A stretch of DNA of 64,000 nucleotides from Armatimonadota bacterium (GCA_037138755.1 JBAXHT010000001.1:963805-1027804), one strand, 5' to 3'; shown: positions 42,407 through 51,484, counted from the stretch's first letter. Translations and numbers: made by a program. The notes: generated by a model not told the origin, from the letters alone.

Positions 42407-43582
42407 TTAACTAAACGTCCACTGATCTATTAGGTTCAAATTGGCTCCGCTCTCTACTAGATTCCGAAAAGTTTCGCTACCCGATAAAATGTCGATGGGC
42501 ATCCGGTCATACACATACTCGTACGGGGGCTGTTTCCAAGCGAAGCCTGGAAGCTGAGTCTCGTCCGACGTCGCCTGGAACCGACCCAGCTTGACGTGGC
42601 TCGAGTCATGGATGCCGGTTTGCTTCACAACTTCGTTGATCAGACAGCCGTAGGCAAGCACCGGACGGAACGCAGATCGATCCAGAATATGAACCTGGAC
42701 CCCCTCGCAAATCTTACCGTGATGCTTGTTAAAGGTGGGTTCGAATTGAAGCGCCCGAAAGTAGGCACCCTCAATTCCGAGTCCATTCAAAGCCGAAGCG
42801 AGGCGACCCCCGTCGATAAACGGAGCCCCGACGATCTCAAACGGACGCGTGGTTCCCCGACCTTCGCTGAGATTCGTTGCTTCCAAAAGGCACCCTCCTG
42901 GATAGACCATGGCGGTGTCAATCGTCGGCATGTTTGGCGAGGGCATCACCCACCGATAGGGAGTGTGGTCGGCGTGAAGAGTTCGGTCCCACCCTTCGAC
43001 ATTGATCACCTCTAATTCTGTCGTAGGATGGTAGTTATCCGCGACGTAGCGGGCAATCTCTCCGATCGTCTTTCCATGCCGAATCGGCACATTATAGAGT
43101 CCGACAAAGCTCTCAAACCCCGGCTCTATCCCGGGTCCTTCGACAGCCGATCCAATTGGATTCGGTCTGTCGAGCACCAGAACCGGAAGCCCGACCCTTG
43201 CCGCCGCTTTGATGCAGAGACTCGTGGTCCAGATGAAGGTGTAATATCGCGAACCAACATCGGGAAGGTCAATGAGCAACAAATCTAGCCCGGCCAGCAT
43301 CGCGTCCGTCGGCTCTCGATGTTCGCCATATAGAGAATAGGTTGGATATGGCCGACGCGGAACGCCTTCGCCATTCCACTCGATCATGTTGTCCTGTGTG
43401 GTTCCGAACAACCCGTGCTGGGGTCCGAAGACGGCGCCAATCTCCACGGCATCGAGCAACTCAAGAATGTGCCGATAGGAGGAGTCGACCGATGCTTGGT
43501 TGCAAACAACTCCCACTCGCTTACCTCTCAAAAAAGAGAACGCCTGGGCGGCAAGAATGTCGAGACCAACGGCAAACGCCAT
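42407..43582 (-). CDS. namZ: Exo-beta-N-acetylmuramidase (NamZ, DUF1343)
   Basis: A 391-residue DUF1343 protein. Motifs seen: VGVVCNQASVD near the N-terminus, GPQHGLFGTTQDNMIEW, LDRPNPIG, the PSPNMPTIDTAMVYPG segment and LLEATNLSEGRGTTRPFE. Bacillus NamZ of this family removes MurNAc from the non-reducing ends of peptidoglycan fragments, which suggests wall recycling. No signal peptide is evident at the ATG, so it may act in the cytoplasm here. TAATCT plus GGAG precede the ATG. Divergent from a GNAT gene with overlapping promoters. Confidence 0.9.
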   Translation of the reverse strand: MAFAVGLDILAAQAFSFLRGKRVGVVCNQASVDSSYRHILELLDAVEIGAVFGPQHGLFGTTQDNMIEWNGEGVPRRPYPTYSLYGEHREPTDAMLAGLDLLLIDLPDVGSRYYTFIWTTSLCIKAAARVGLPVLVLDRPNPIGSAVEGPGIEPGFESFVGLYNVPIRHGKTIGEIARYVADNYHPTTELEVINVEGWDRTLHADHTPYRWVMPSPNMPTIDTAMVYPGGCLLEATNLSEGRGTTRPFEIVGAPFIDGGRLASALNGLGIEGAYFRALQFEPTFNKHHGKICEGVQVHILDRSAFRPVLAYGCLINEVVKQTGIHDSSHVKLGRFQATSDETQLPGFAWKQPPYEYVYDRMPIDILSGSETFRNLVESGANLNLIDQWTFS

Positions 43583-43588
43583 GGCTCC

Positions 43589-43594
43589 AGATTA
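43589..43594 (-). promoter_or_regulatory. TANNNT -10 box before namZ
   Basis: TAATCT on the minus strand, 6 nt before the ATG at 43582; the 6 nt between are GGAGCC, so either a leaderless start or a read-through transcript with a ribosome site is possible. Confidence 0.45.
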
Positions 43595-43602
43595 CCGCTC
43601 GG

Positions 43603-43608
43603 TAAAAT
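43603..43608 (+). promoter_or_regulatory. TANNNT -10 box before the GNAT gene
   Basis: TAAAAT, 6 nt before the ATG at 43615. It lies 8 nt from the opposing namZ box, so the two promoters must exclude each other or share polymerase contacts. Confidence 0.5.
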
Positions 43609-43614
43609 CTGCTC

Positions 43615-44037
43615 ATGGATGACTACACTTTCTCAACCGACCCCGCGCGGTTGCAAATGGATGTTATCCATCCGTTGCTGGCAAGCTCGTACTGGTCAAC
43701 CGGAATCCGCAGAGACATCGTAGAGAAGTCGTTCAAGAATAGCCTCTGTGTGAGTGCGTTCGGCTCCGACGGTAACCAAGTCGGAGTTGCCAGGCTCATT
43801 ACCGACTACGCAACATTTGCTTATCTCTGCGATGTCATCGTTGACGAACCTCACCGGGGCAGGGGCGTTGGTAAGAAAATGGTCGCCGCTTTACTCGACA
43901 CTTTTGCCGAACCGCATATCCGTAACATTGCCTTGTTCACAAAGGACATGCAACCGCTTTACCGACAGTTTGGGTTTGTTGAGACCGAAGAGGGTCGTTG
44001 TATGCAGCTCAAACGTCCGCCGGAGAACTGGACATGA
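43615..44037 (+). CDS. GNAT-family N-acetyltransferase
   Basis: A 140-residue GNAT protein. The acetyl-CoA pyrophosphate loop is VDEPHRGRGVGKKMV (about residues 79-93), and a C-terminal YRQFGFVETEEGR matches motif B. It transfers an acyl group to an amine; substrate unknown. Cytoplasmic. It is a single gene followed by a tRNA gene on the other strand. Length is normal for a one-domain GNAT. Confidence 0.9.
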   Translation: MDDYTFSTDPARLQMDVIHPLLASSYWSTGIRRDIVEKSFKNSLCVSAFGSDGNQVGVARLITDYATFAYLCDVIVDEPHRGRGVGKKMVAALLDTFAEPHIRNIALFTKDMQPLYRQFGFVETEEGRCMQLKRPPENWT

Positions 44038-44058
44038 ACCGCGCTGGATAAGGAATTA

Positions 44059-44134
44059 TGGCGCGCCCGACTGGACTCGAACCAGCGACCAACGGCTTAG
44101 AAGGCAGTTGCTCTATCCACTGAGCTACGGGCGC
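44059..44134 (-). tRNA. tRNA-Arg (anticodon TCT)
   Basis: A full cloverleaf can be drawn on the minus strand: acceptor GCGCCCG/CGGGCGC, D arm GCTC/GAGC, anticodon loop CTTCTAA giving TCT, T arm GCTGG-TTCGAGT-CCAGT, discriminator G and an encoded CCA end. It reads AGA (and perhaps AGG) arginine codons. One T-C mismatch is seen in the anticodon stem. Confidence 0.96.
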
Positions 44135-44162
44135 GGACGTTTGTATTTTACCTTTGGAGAAA

Positions 44163-44906
44163 TCAGTCACTGATGTGAACGTGAAACATGCGCCAGGGTC
44201 CTGCAATGGTCCGGACATATCGGGTGTCATAACCCTTGATGTCGTCGAAGCTAGAGTTGGTTGGGGCCTCTTGATCCTCCTCCGAGAGCTTTTCACAGTA
44301 GAGCAGACCCCGTTTCGTGAACTCGAAGAACCCCGGGCTGGTGGAACTCAACACAAACTCTATCTCTACGTTTTCATCCTTTAGCCAAACTTGGTCCACA
44401 TCAGGAAGTTTTGCGAGAGCTACTTTGAGGGCCGACACAGTTGCTGGACGACCCTCGATCTTCGGTGGCTCGTCACGGTAAATGAAAACAGCCGCGGTCT
44501 TATCTGCCTTGCAAAGTCTAACGATTTCGCTCAAAACATCTTTGTGTTTAAAGTAGTAGTCGGAAAGCTCTTTCTCGCTCATCCCCTGATAACTCTGGAA
44601 GTGGCTACATCCAACGGGAAGTAGCACGCTCAGCGAAATGCATATCCATATCCGTTTGCGTAATGATCTCACGGGCAACTTCAGTAGACCGTCAACATCC
44701 ACCAAGAACCCGCTGAGGAATCCCAGAATGAGTGCAACAATTCCACCGCTAAAGAGCATCACCAACACCGTGAACGAGTCTCGGCTGAACAAGGCAGTGA
44801 GGAATCCAAGGCCGCTGAGTCCGATCCACCCGAATACAAAGGGCGTCAGAAACTTGAGCGAAAACCTTGATGCTCCATCATAGTCAGGAGATTGGTCAAT
44901 TCCCAT
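44163..44906 (-). CDS. Polytopic membrane protein with an outside domain, unknown function
   Basis: A 247-residue protein starting at ATG 44906, 4 nt after the stop of the Imm22-like gene, so both are probably co-translated. Three hydrophobic helices (about 17-42, 46-72, 82-98) precede an outside or cytoplasmic C-terminal domain (about 105-247) with DYYFKHKDVLSEIVRLCK and FEFTKRGLLYCEKL. A Cys follows the third helix (LLPVGC), but the proline before it fits a lipobox poorly. I do not recognise the family. Given the partner, a role near secretion or immunity is only a guess. Confidence 0.65.
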   Translation of the reverse strand: MGIDQSPDYDGASRFSLKFLTPFVFGWIGLSGLGFLTALFSRDSFTVLVMLFSGGIVALILGFLSGFLVDVDGLLKLPVRSLRKRIWICISLSVLLPVGCSHFQSYQGMSEKELSDYYFKHKDVLSEIVRLCKADKTAAVFIYRDEPPKIEGRPATVSALKVALAKLPDVDQVWLKDENVEIEFVLSSTSPGFFEFTKRGLLYCEKLSEEDQEAPTNSSFDDIKGYDTRYVRTIAGPWRMFHVHISD

Positions 44907-44910
44907 GTGG

Positions 44911-45642
44911 TCACTTTGGCCCGTCTGACCACATAAACTCCAACGCTCCGACCGAGAATTTGATTCCTGGCCAGGGCATTGAGCGTTCGTTGTCAAACGA
45001 ATCTAACCCAAGCCGGCTCAGCCCGTTGTTGCCAAAGTCACGCAGTTCCCAGATTCCTTCTGCGTTCACCGAGATTCGGAGTTGGTTCATGTCGACATCT
45101 GGAACGATACTGGAAATATCCAAGGATCGTGCATACGGATTGACCTTGCCAATCATCAACCCCATGGCGTCAACGCGGATGCAGTCAGTCAACTCTCCCT
45201 CAAACTCCAACTTGACGTCTGCCAGAACGTGGATGTAAATGTGCCCGAGATGGTCATAGTTGCCGACCGGGCCGGCAGTTTTGTCATAAGCAAATCGACC
45301 AATGTACTCGAGTTCGATTCCGTCGGCCTTGACCGACCGAGGAGTGAAAAAGTCGTCTGAATAGCAGGTGACGACCATGTTGTAGTCAAACTCACCCATC
45401 TTCGCCCGTACTTCCTCAATGAAGGAAGACCCATAGGAGACGCCCTTGAATGCTTCGTCCAGACTTAAACACGCATCGGCGAGTACGCGATCGATGAAGT
45501 CGTGATCGTAGAACGTGACACCTTGGCTGACCGCAAAAGCCGATATCGGCGCGTCGTCTTCGGAGTACGTTTCTTCGAAAAATGCTTCGAAGGATTGTTC
45601 GTCCGCCGCTCGTCCGAGCCAAACATCGACTTGACCTGCCAT
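44911..45642 (-). CDS. Imm22-like protein with extra C-terminal domain
   Basis: A 243-residue acidic protein. Residues 1-100 resemble the Imm22 family of predicted immunity proteins: VDVWLGRAADEQSFEAFF, then a strongly acidic stretch, VTFYDHDFIDRV and YNMVVTCYSDDF. Residues about 115-243 (IELEYIGRFAYDK..., ending FSVGALEFMWSDGPK) form a second domain I do not recognise. Imm22-type proteins bind and block polymorphic toxins, but no toxin gene is visible nearby. TAGAAT lies 7 nt before the ATG. The family call is by eye and moderate. Confidence 0.5.
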   Translation of the reverse strand: MAGQVDVWLGRAADEQSFEAFFEETYSEDDAPISAFAVSQGVTFYDHDFIDRVLADACLSLDEAFKGVSYGSSFIEEVRAKMGEFDYNMVVTCYSDDFFTPRSVKADGIELEYIGRFAYDKTAGPVGNYDHLGHIYIHVLADVKLEFEGELTDCIRVDAMGLMIGKVNPYARSLDISSIVPDVDMNQLRISVNAEGIWELRDFGNNGLSRLGLDSFDNERSMPWPGIKFSVGALEFMWSDGPK

Positions 45643-45649
45643 CGAGGAA

Positions 45650-45655
45650 ATTCTA
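45650..45655 (-). promoter_or_regulatory. TANNNT -10 box before the Imm22-like gene
   Basis: TAGAAT on the minus strand, 7 nt before the ATG at 45642. No Shine-Dalgarno is present. Confidence 0.45.
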
Positions 45656-45699
45656 CAACGTGCGAACGATTGCGATGTCTGCCAGCGTCATTGCTTCAG

Positions 45700-46284
45700 A
45701 TGAAGCGGATTCCGATAATCGTATGGTGCGCGTTAAGCTTTGCCGCAGCGATTGCCATTGCTCTTGCCCTGCCCGGAAAGTATCGCTACTTGGCGCATCC
45801 CAAGGCAGCCGAGGATTTGGCTGAACAACTTCGCTTCGGCAAGTGGGAGAGGATCGTCGCCTACATCCCTGAGGAGGAGTTGACAGAAGCGGCTATGACG
45901 CGACCGCAGACAGAACGGCTCTTCCGGGAGTACATCAAGCCTGCGTTCGAGAAGGAAAACCCAGACCAGACAATCAAAGTCACCACGTCCGAATACAACT
46001 CTAGCGTGACGATAGGGAAGGGATTAACAAAATTTGAGGTCATGTTGTCCAACTACCCCGCGCTACTCCGGCCGTCCCTCGTTTGGGGAATCCGCACTTC
46101 GCTGACCCAGGTGGCGGTGATGCGGTCCGTCCGAGCGAACCCTGAGCTTCAGGGCAAGGCGAGGCGGGCCGAGACGGCGCGCCAGCTTTTGATCGTCACC
46201 GGGGAATGCAAGGCGTTTGGATTGAAGGCACTTCCTCCTCGGCCAGCGTCGATGAGTGGGAGGAGCTTGAAGTTGTTTCCGTAA
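45700..46284 (+). CDS. Membrane-anchored protein, local paralogue family
   Basis: A 194-residue protein starting at ATG 45700 (MKRIPIIVW), which gives a clean N-terminal transmembrane helix (about 5-24). The frame is open further upstream but those residues overlap the divergent Imm22-like gene. After the anchor, AEQLRFGKWERIVAYIPEEEL and LFREYIKPAFEK line up with CKDWDAFAEAFPDSNW and FMRHYVEPKL of the protein at 34455-35192, placing it in the same unnamed family. The C-terminal part is shorter and diverged. No known domain or active site is seen. Confidence 0.65.
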   Translation: MKRIPIIVWCALSFAAAIAIALALPGKYRYLAHPKAAEDLAEQLRFGKWERIVAYIPEEELTEAAMTRPQTERLFREYIKPAFEKENPDQTIKVTTSEYNSSVTIGKGLTKFEVMLSNYPALLRPSLVWGIRTSLTQVAVMRSVRANPELQGKARRAETARQLLIVTGECKAFGLKALPPRPASMSGRSLKLFP

Positions 46285-46624
46285 ATCGGACGAGATTCAT
46301 CCACCCGCAAAAGATTCAAGACGGGTGGTTTGAACCTATGGATTCGCTTTTTTCGACTTTTTTGCGTTAAGGCTTGCATATCGAACCTTAACCAGGGAAT
46401 AATATCTCTTGTGCCCAGCAATGAGCACAGAACTTTGAAAGCGGAATATTGAGGAAGAACAGTCAGATTTGACGGTTGAAATTCGTAAACACGAATCCAA
46501 TCCGTTTTTCACTCTTCCCCTTCTGCAGAGCGATCTGGTGAAGAGGATACCAGCAACAACTGGGACAAGAGTGGTTCAAATGAGTAGATTAAGTTCCGAA
46601 CTTTAAATCGGAAACTGATCAACA
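46285..46624 (+). other. Promoter and leader region of the 16S rRNA gene
   Basis: No gene is seen here. A possible promoter is TAATAT at 46400-46405 with TTGCAT at 46374-46379, but the 20-nt spacing is long. The remaining 220 nt would be the precursor leader. I found no boxA match or long stem that pairs with the 3' flank. Confidence 0.4.
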
Positions 46625-48137
<1,513 letters not shown>

Positions 48138-48216
48138 AAGGATAAGAACTGTTCCTTGCAAGTCAAGTGAACACATATCCAGGTCGAGACTTTCTTTCTC
48201 AATCCGCTTTTCAAGG

Positions 48217-48241
48217 GGACTCCAACTTGGAGTCCTTTTTT
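48217..48241 (+). terminator. Intrinsic terminator of the 16S rRNA gene
   Basis: GGACTCCAA-C-TTGGAGTCC followed by six T (48236-48241). It closes the 16S transcript before any other rRNA gene. Confidence 0.85.
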
Positions 48242-48265
48242 GTTTTGTCAGGGTCCATTTTTTGC

Positions 48266-48271
48266 TATCCT
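48266..48271 (+). promoter_or_regulatory. TANNNT -10 box after the rRNA terminator
   Basis: TATCCT, 7 nt before the ATG at 48279. It supports that ATG over earlier in-frame codons, which lie in the terminator. Confidence 0.45.
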
Positions 48272-48278
48272 GAACCAC

Positions 48279-49094
48279 ATGGCATATCGCTCGTGGCTCA
48301 AAGCCGTCAAACACGTCGGGGATTTAGCGCAACAGTTTGTTCCGTACGACGACTGCAAGCCAGAAGCCAGCAAGCGAAACAAGCTTTCAGACGAACGGTG
48401 GCTTGATGCTATGAAGCGACAGATTCCGGTCGCTCCGGAATTCCTCCGCTACTTTGGAACCAGGATGCACGATTCCTGGGTGATCAGCCAGGAAAGAACG
48501 GGCGACCACATTCGAATTGAACTCGACTCTATCGAAGGGAACGTCTTTTGTAGCCAGTACGGCCTCTGGCTCGATGTTGAATTTCCCGAGCCCCTAATGC
48601 CCGTTGAACTCTACTGCCACGACGTCCGCTACGCCCGATGGGCAAGGCATGACAAAACGGGTTGGCTCAAGTTTGCAGAACCCGAGTTTCGAGAGATTGA
48701 CCCAACTCGAACAATGTCGGATTCATTCACGTACGACTTCTTCTTTGAACAAGACGGCAGAATCCAATGGATCGCCTTGATTCGAGCTTGGCCCCGATAC
48801 TCCGACTGGCATATCTCCGACTTGTTTCTTATGGCAGACTGCTCCGGAGTTTCGGCAGTGGATCACCGTGCCAATGTGATCCTCAATCACTTCGGTGCGA
48901 AAGCCGGTTTAATGTGGCATCAATTCTTCAATCAAACAGAATTCGATGCTTGGGACCAACCCCAACTCTTCGCCCTCTTCAAATCCGTCTCCGAGCGCGA
49001 GGGCTGGACCAAAAACGATCTCCGCCAAGAACTCCTCCAAGTCCCCGGCGCAAGAACTCTGAACTCCTCCAAGTCCCCGGCGCAAGAACTCTGA
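48279..49094 (+). CDS. Protein of unknown function with duplicated 3' end
   Basis: A 271-residue soluble protein starting MAYRSWLKAVKHVG. It is rich in Trp, Tyr and acidic residues (for example MHDSWVISQERTGDHIRIELDS and YDFFFEQDGRIQWIAL), suggesting a beta-rich fold; no signal peptide, membrane helix or known motif. The last 24 residues are altered by a 32-nt tandem duplication (49029-49092): because 32 is not a multiple of three, the second copy is read in a new frame, replacing an earlier stop after GARTLN with SSKSPAQEL. The gene stands alone after the 16S gene. I do not recognise the family. Confidence 0.7.
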   Translation: MAYRSWLKAVKHVGDLAQQFVPYDDCKPEASKRNKLSDERWLDAMKRQIPVAPEFLRYFGTRMHDSWVISQERTGDHIRIELDSIEGNVFCSQYGLWLDVEFPEPLMPVELYCHDVRYARWARHDKTGWLKFAEPEFREIDPTRTMSDSFTYDFFFEQDGRIQWIALIRAWPRYSDWHISDLFLMADCSGVSAVDHRANVILNHFGAKAGLMWHQFFNQTEFDAWDQPQLFALFKSVSEREGWTKNDLRQELLQVPGARTLNSSKSPAQEL

Positions 49095-49097
49095 ACT
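49029..49097. repeat. Tandem duplication of 32 nt
   Basis: Two identical 32-nt copies (49029-49060 and 49061-49092) starting GAACTCCTCCAAG, with the first five bases repeated once more. It overlaps the stop region of the gene ending at 49094. Confidence 0.95.
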
Positions 49098-49100
49098 GAG

Positions 49101-49517
49101 CTAATTCTCAGAGAGTGGAACAGGGTGGACAAGGGTCCACAACTCCTTGATCCCTACCCGCAACGCTGCCGCCACCCGGTGATTTCCATCCGCAAGATTC
49201 AATCGGCCATCCTCTTTCACCCACCCGATCAAAGGCGGAAGAGACTCAACCGAAATCCCTCGAGCGACGATCGCCGCCACCTCGCACTCCCAAACTGCGG
49301 AATCCTTTGGGAATCGAAAATCCGGACCAGGACCCGCGATCAAATCAAAACGATCCAGAACAACGAGTTCAGGGGCTGGCCATTCCACCGAAAACTTTCG
49401 AACCCGCCGCAACAGACCCGGATTTGCCCACTCAGGAACCTTGAGATACTCCTCGATCCAAGCCTGAAGCCGGCCCTCTTCAGAAGCTAGTCTCGCCGCG
49501 CCAATGCTCCACTTCAT
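49101..49517 (-). CDS. ParB/sulfiredoxin-fold protein
   Basis: A 138-residue protein from ATG 49517, with GGAGATG 8 nt upstream (GTG 49520 would add one residue). The C-terminal half has LADGNHRVAAALRVGIKELW, the DGxHRxxAA signature of the ParB/Srx nucleotide-binding fold, after a preceding strand ESLPPLIGWVKEDG. It is a small one-domain version, not a chromosome-segregation ParB: the HTH part is missing. Role unknown; such small members may bind or hydrolyse nucleotides. Its stop lies 6 nt from the convergent gene's stop. Confidence 0.65.
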   Translation of the reverse strand: MKWSIGAARLASEEGRLQAWIEEYLKVPEWANPGLLRRVRKFSVEWPAPELVVLDRFDLIAGPGPDFRFPKDSAVWECEVAAIVARGISVESLPPLIGWVKEDGRLNLADGNHRVAAALRVGIKELWTLVHPVPLSEN

Positions 49518-49647
49518 CACAGTTTCATCTCCAACAATTGCCAGACTGTCTTAGTTTCGTACAATTCCGCAACGAGCATCAAGCAAACCCGTAGCAAAGA
49601 ACACGGACTCGGGCCGAGACCCACCCACCGAACTCCCCGTGATTCCA

Positions 49648-49872
49648 ATGTTGAACAACCTACCCAAAAGCACCCTCCAATCTCTCAGCAGTTTCTGCTT
49701 CATCGCCGCAATGTTCTCTATCCTAGGTTCGATCGCAATATGGTTCTTTGCCAGGAGCCCCGATCCTGCCCACGGCGAGCGATTCGGAATCTTCGTCGGC
49801 CTATGGGCGCCGACTTTCCTCATCCTTTCGAACAAGCTAGACACCGCGATCACCGAAAAGGCAGTCGTGTAA
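49648..49872 (+). CDS. Small two-helix membrane protein
   Basis: A 74-residue protein from ATG 49648 (an upstream GTG at 49639 would add three). Two hydrophobic helices (about 12-35 and 46-62) are joined by a short polar loop, ARSPDPAHGER. No known family. It lies between the ParB-fold gene, divergent, and the ArsR-type regulator gene 39 nt downstream. Coding is supported by the sensible membrane topology; a longer frame on the opposite strand over the same bases looks non-coding. Confidence 0.55.
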   Translation: MLNNLPKSTLQSLSSFCFIAAMFSILGSIAIWFFARSPDPAHGERFGIFVGLWAPTFLILSNKLDTAITEKAVV

Positions 49873-49897
49873 TCAACGAGAAGCCCCCAGTTAAGCG

Positions 49898-49903
49898 TAG
49901 AAT
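49898..49903 (+). promoter_or_regulatory. TANNNT -10 box before the ArsR-type gene
   Basis: TAGAAT, 8 nt before the ATG at 49912. Confidence 0.45.
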
Positions 49904-49911
49904 CAAGTGAA

Positions 49912-50208
49912 ATGAATCTCACCGACGAGCAATTTACTAAGGCGATGCGCGCTCTTTCCGAGCCGAATCGGGTCGAGATTCTACGCCGAGTGGGAGCCAA
50001 CGCCTGTCAGCAAGGCGTCACCTGCAGTTCAGTCCTCGATCAGATGGGAATCTCGCAGTCCACCTTCTCGCACCACGTCTCTGAGCTCAAAGAAGCCGGG
50101 CTGCTCATTGGTCAATCCGAGGGGCGCCTAGTCCGGCTCACCGTCAACCATGAGCTCCTCAACGAAGTCCAGCAAGCGCTCAGCAACCTAACCTCCATTA
50201 AGGTTTGA
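49912..50208 (+). CDS. ArsR-family winged-helix regulator
   Basis: A 98-residue winged-helix repressor. Helices ALSEPNRVEILRRV, then SVLDQMGISQSTFSHHVSEL with the recognition helix, and the wing LLIGQSEGRLVRLTV fit ArsR/SmtB. The metal-binding ELCVCDL box is absent; two Cys (residues 32 and 38, ACQQGVTCSS) sit near it and could sense redox or thiol-reactive compounds. It precedes an SDR gene by 63 nt, and that gap has two inverted repeats suited to an ArsR dimer. The pair probably forms a small detoxification-type module under its own control. Confidence 0.9.
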   Translation: MNLTDEQFTKAMRALSEPNRVEILRRVGANACQQGVTCSSVLDQMGISQSTFSHHVSELKEAGLLIGQSEGRLVRLTVNHELLNEVQQALSNLTSIKV

Positions 50209-50212
50209 AAAA

Positions 50213-50232
50213 ATATCGACGTTTGTCGATAT
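50213..50232. promoter_or_regulatory. Inverted-repeat operator 1 (ArsR/SDR gap)
   Basis: ATATCGAC-GTTT-GTCGATAT: perfect 8-bp arms and a 4-nt spacer. Another half site, TATCGACA, recurs at 50251-50258. Size and AT-rich ends fit a winged-helix dimer site. Confidence 0.65.
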
Positions 50233-50256
50233 AAATGGAACGCCACATCATATCGA

Positions 50257-50274
50257 CACATATGAATATATGTG
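50257..50274. promoter_or_regulatory. Inverted-repeat operator 2, overlapping the SDR start
   Basis: CACATAT-GAAT-ATATGTG: perfect 7-bp arms and a 4-nt spacer. The right arm ends on the GTG start codon of the SDR gene (50272), so a bound repressor would block transcription or translation start. Confidence 0.6.
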
Positions 50275-51021
50275 CTTAACCTCAACAACAAAGTAGCTAT
50301 CGTCACTGGATCCACCGCCGGAATCGGCAAGGCCACCGCCCACCTCCTCGCCCAGCAAGGCGCGACCGTCGTGGTTACCGGTCGACGCGAAGCCGAGGGC
50401 CAAGCGGTCGTCGACGAAATCACCACCAAGGGTGGAAAAGCCACCTTCATCAAGACCGACGTCACCTCCGCCGCCGATAACGCAAGCCTCTTCGAGCAAA
50501 CGAAGAGTCAGTTTGGAAAGATCGACATCGTCTTCCTCAACTCCGGCGTGTACAACTTCGCCCCGCTCGCCGAGCAGACTGAAGAGGATCTCGCGAAGCA
50601 GATCGATGTCAACATCAAAGGCGTCTACTTCGGCCTCCAACAGGTTGCCAAACATGTTGCAGAAGGCGGCTCCGTCGTCATCAACAGCAGCACCGTCGCC
50701 GATTTCGGAATGCCCGGCGCGTCCGCCTACTCACTCACCAAAGGCGCCGTCAACACCTTAGTGCGAACCGCCGCCGTCGAGCTCGCACCCCAGAAGATCC
50801 GCGTCAACGCCGTGGCACCCGGCCCAATCTGGACCGAAGGTATGGGCAACATGACTGGAACCCGCGAAAATGCCGAAGCTGCGATGGCGGGAATCACAGT
50901 CATGGGTCGAGTTGGCGAACCGAACGAAATTGCCGCCGGAGTCGTCTTCCTCGCCAGCGATGAAGCAAGCTACGTCACTGGCCAAATTTGGAACATCGAC
51001 GGCGGAATCGTCATCAAGTAA
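50272..51021 (+). CDS. Short-chain dehydrogenase/reductase
   Basis: A 249-residue classical SDR. The cofactor motif is TGSTAGIG (12-19) followed by VVVTGRREAEG, where Arg38-Arg39 favours NADP. The catalytic set is Ser140, Tyr153 and Lys157 (YSLTK), and NSG at 90-92 matches the NAG motif. It reduces a carbonyl or oxidises an alcohol; substrate unknown. GTG 50272 has no Shine-Dalgarno and lies in an inverted repeat. It is probably repressed by the ArsR-type protein before it. A clear terminator follows the gene. Confidence 0.93.
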   Translation: MLNLNNKVAIVTGSTAGIGKATAHLLAQQGATVVVTGRREAEGQAVVDEITTKGGKATFIKTDVTSAADNASLFEQTKSQFGKIDIVFLNSGVYNFAPLAEQTEEDLAKQIDVNIKGVYFGLQQVAKHVAEGGSVVINSSTVADFGMPGASAYSLTKGAVNTLVRTAAVELAPQKIRVNAVAPGPIWTEGMGNMTGTRENAEAAMAGITVMGRVGEPNEIAAGVVFLASDEASYVTGQIWNIDGGIVIK

Positions 51022-51073
51022 CCCACTCAGATACAAAAGTGCCCCAGCGCAACGACTCCCACCTCCCAACAAT

Positions 51074-51102
51074 GGTCTGCCTCACGCGCGGCAGACCTTT
51101 TT
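51074..51102 (+). terminator. Intrinsic terminator of the SDR gene
   Basis: GGTCTGCC and GGCAGACC, perfect 8-bp arms with an 8-nt loop, followed by five T (51098-51102); 52 nt after the SDR stop. Confidence 0.8.
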
Positions 51103-51214
51103 CGTGGCGAAAGAAGTGGGAGCGCAACTGGTCTGAGGTCAAGTCTTTTTCTGACCGCTGCCGAAGCGCTAAACCCAAATGCAGCTAGCGGAAACCTCAA
51201 CCACTAATCCGCTG

Positions 51215-51220
51215 TACTCT
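51215..51220 (+). promoter_or_regulatory. TANNNT -10 box before a small membrane-protein gene
   Basis: TACTCT, 5 nt before the ATG at 51226. Confidence 0.4.
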
Positions 51221-51225
51221 GAAGT

Positions 51226-51414
51226 ATGCCCAAGCTGACTCCTACCCGACTCGGACTCATCTTCTTGATCCCAGGTCTGCTCCTCAGCATCCCGGCGTTG
51301 TTGACCGGACACTTCCAGGGAGCCGTGATGGGCTGCGGTATGTTCTCGACCGTGTTTGGAGGTCTGATGTGCCTCACCGGAATGTGGAATAAGGTCAGTA
51401 AGCTCGAGCCATGA
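51226..51414 (+). CDS. Small two-helix membrane protein
   Basis: A 62-residue protein with a short basic N-terminus (MPKLTPTRLG) and two hydrophobic helices (about 10-27 and 34-52). Family unknown. Support comes from its good membrane topology and the TACTCT box 5 nt before the ATG. It is a single gene; the convergent PEP-CTERM gene's terminator begins 70 nt after the stop. Confidence 0.55.
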   Translation: MPKLTPTRLGLIFLIPGLLLSIPALLTGHFQGAVMGCGMFSTVFGGLMCLTGMWNKVSKLEP

Positions 51415-51484
51415 CCCCTGACGAACTGGGGACTTCGGGACACAAGATAAAACCGCATGCGGCTGAACCACCTGCCGAACGCAA

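Noticed and set aside
49551-50000. A 149-codon minus-strand frame
   Set aside because: It overlaps the two-helix membrane gene and the start and promoter of the ArsR-type gene, is low in protein-like pattern, and has no start signal.
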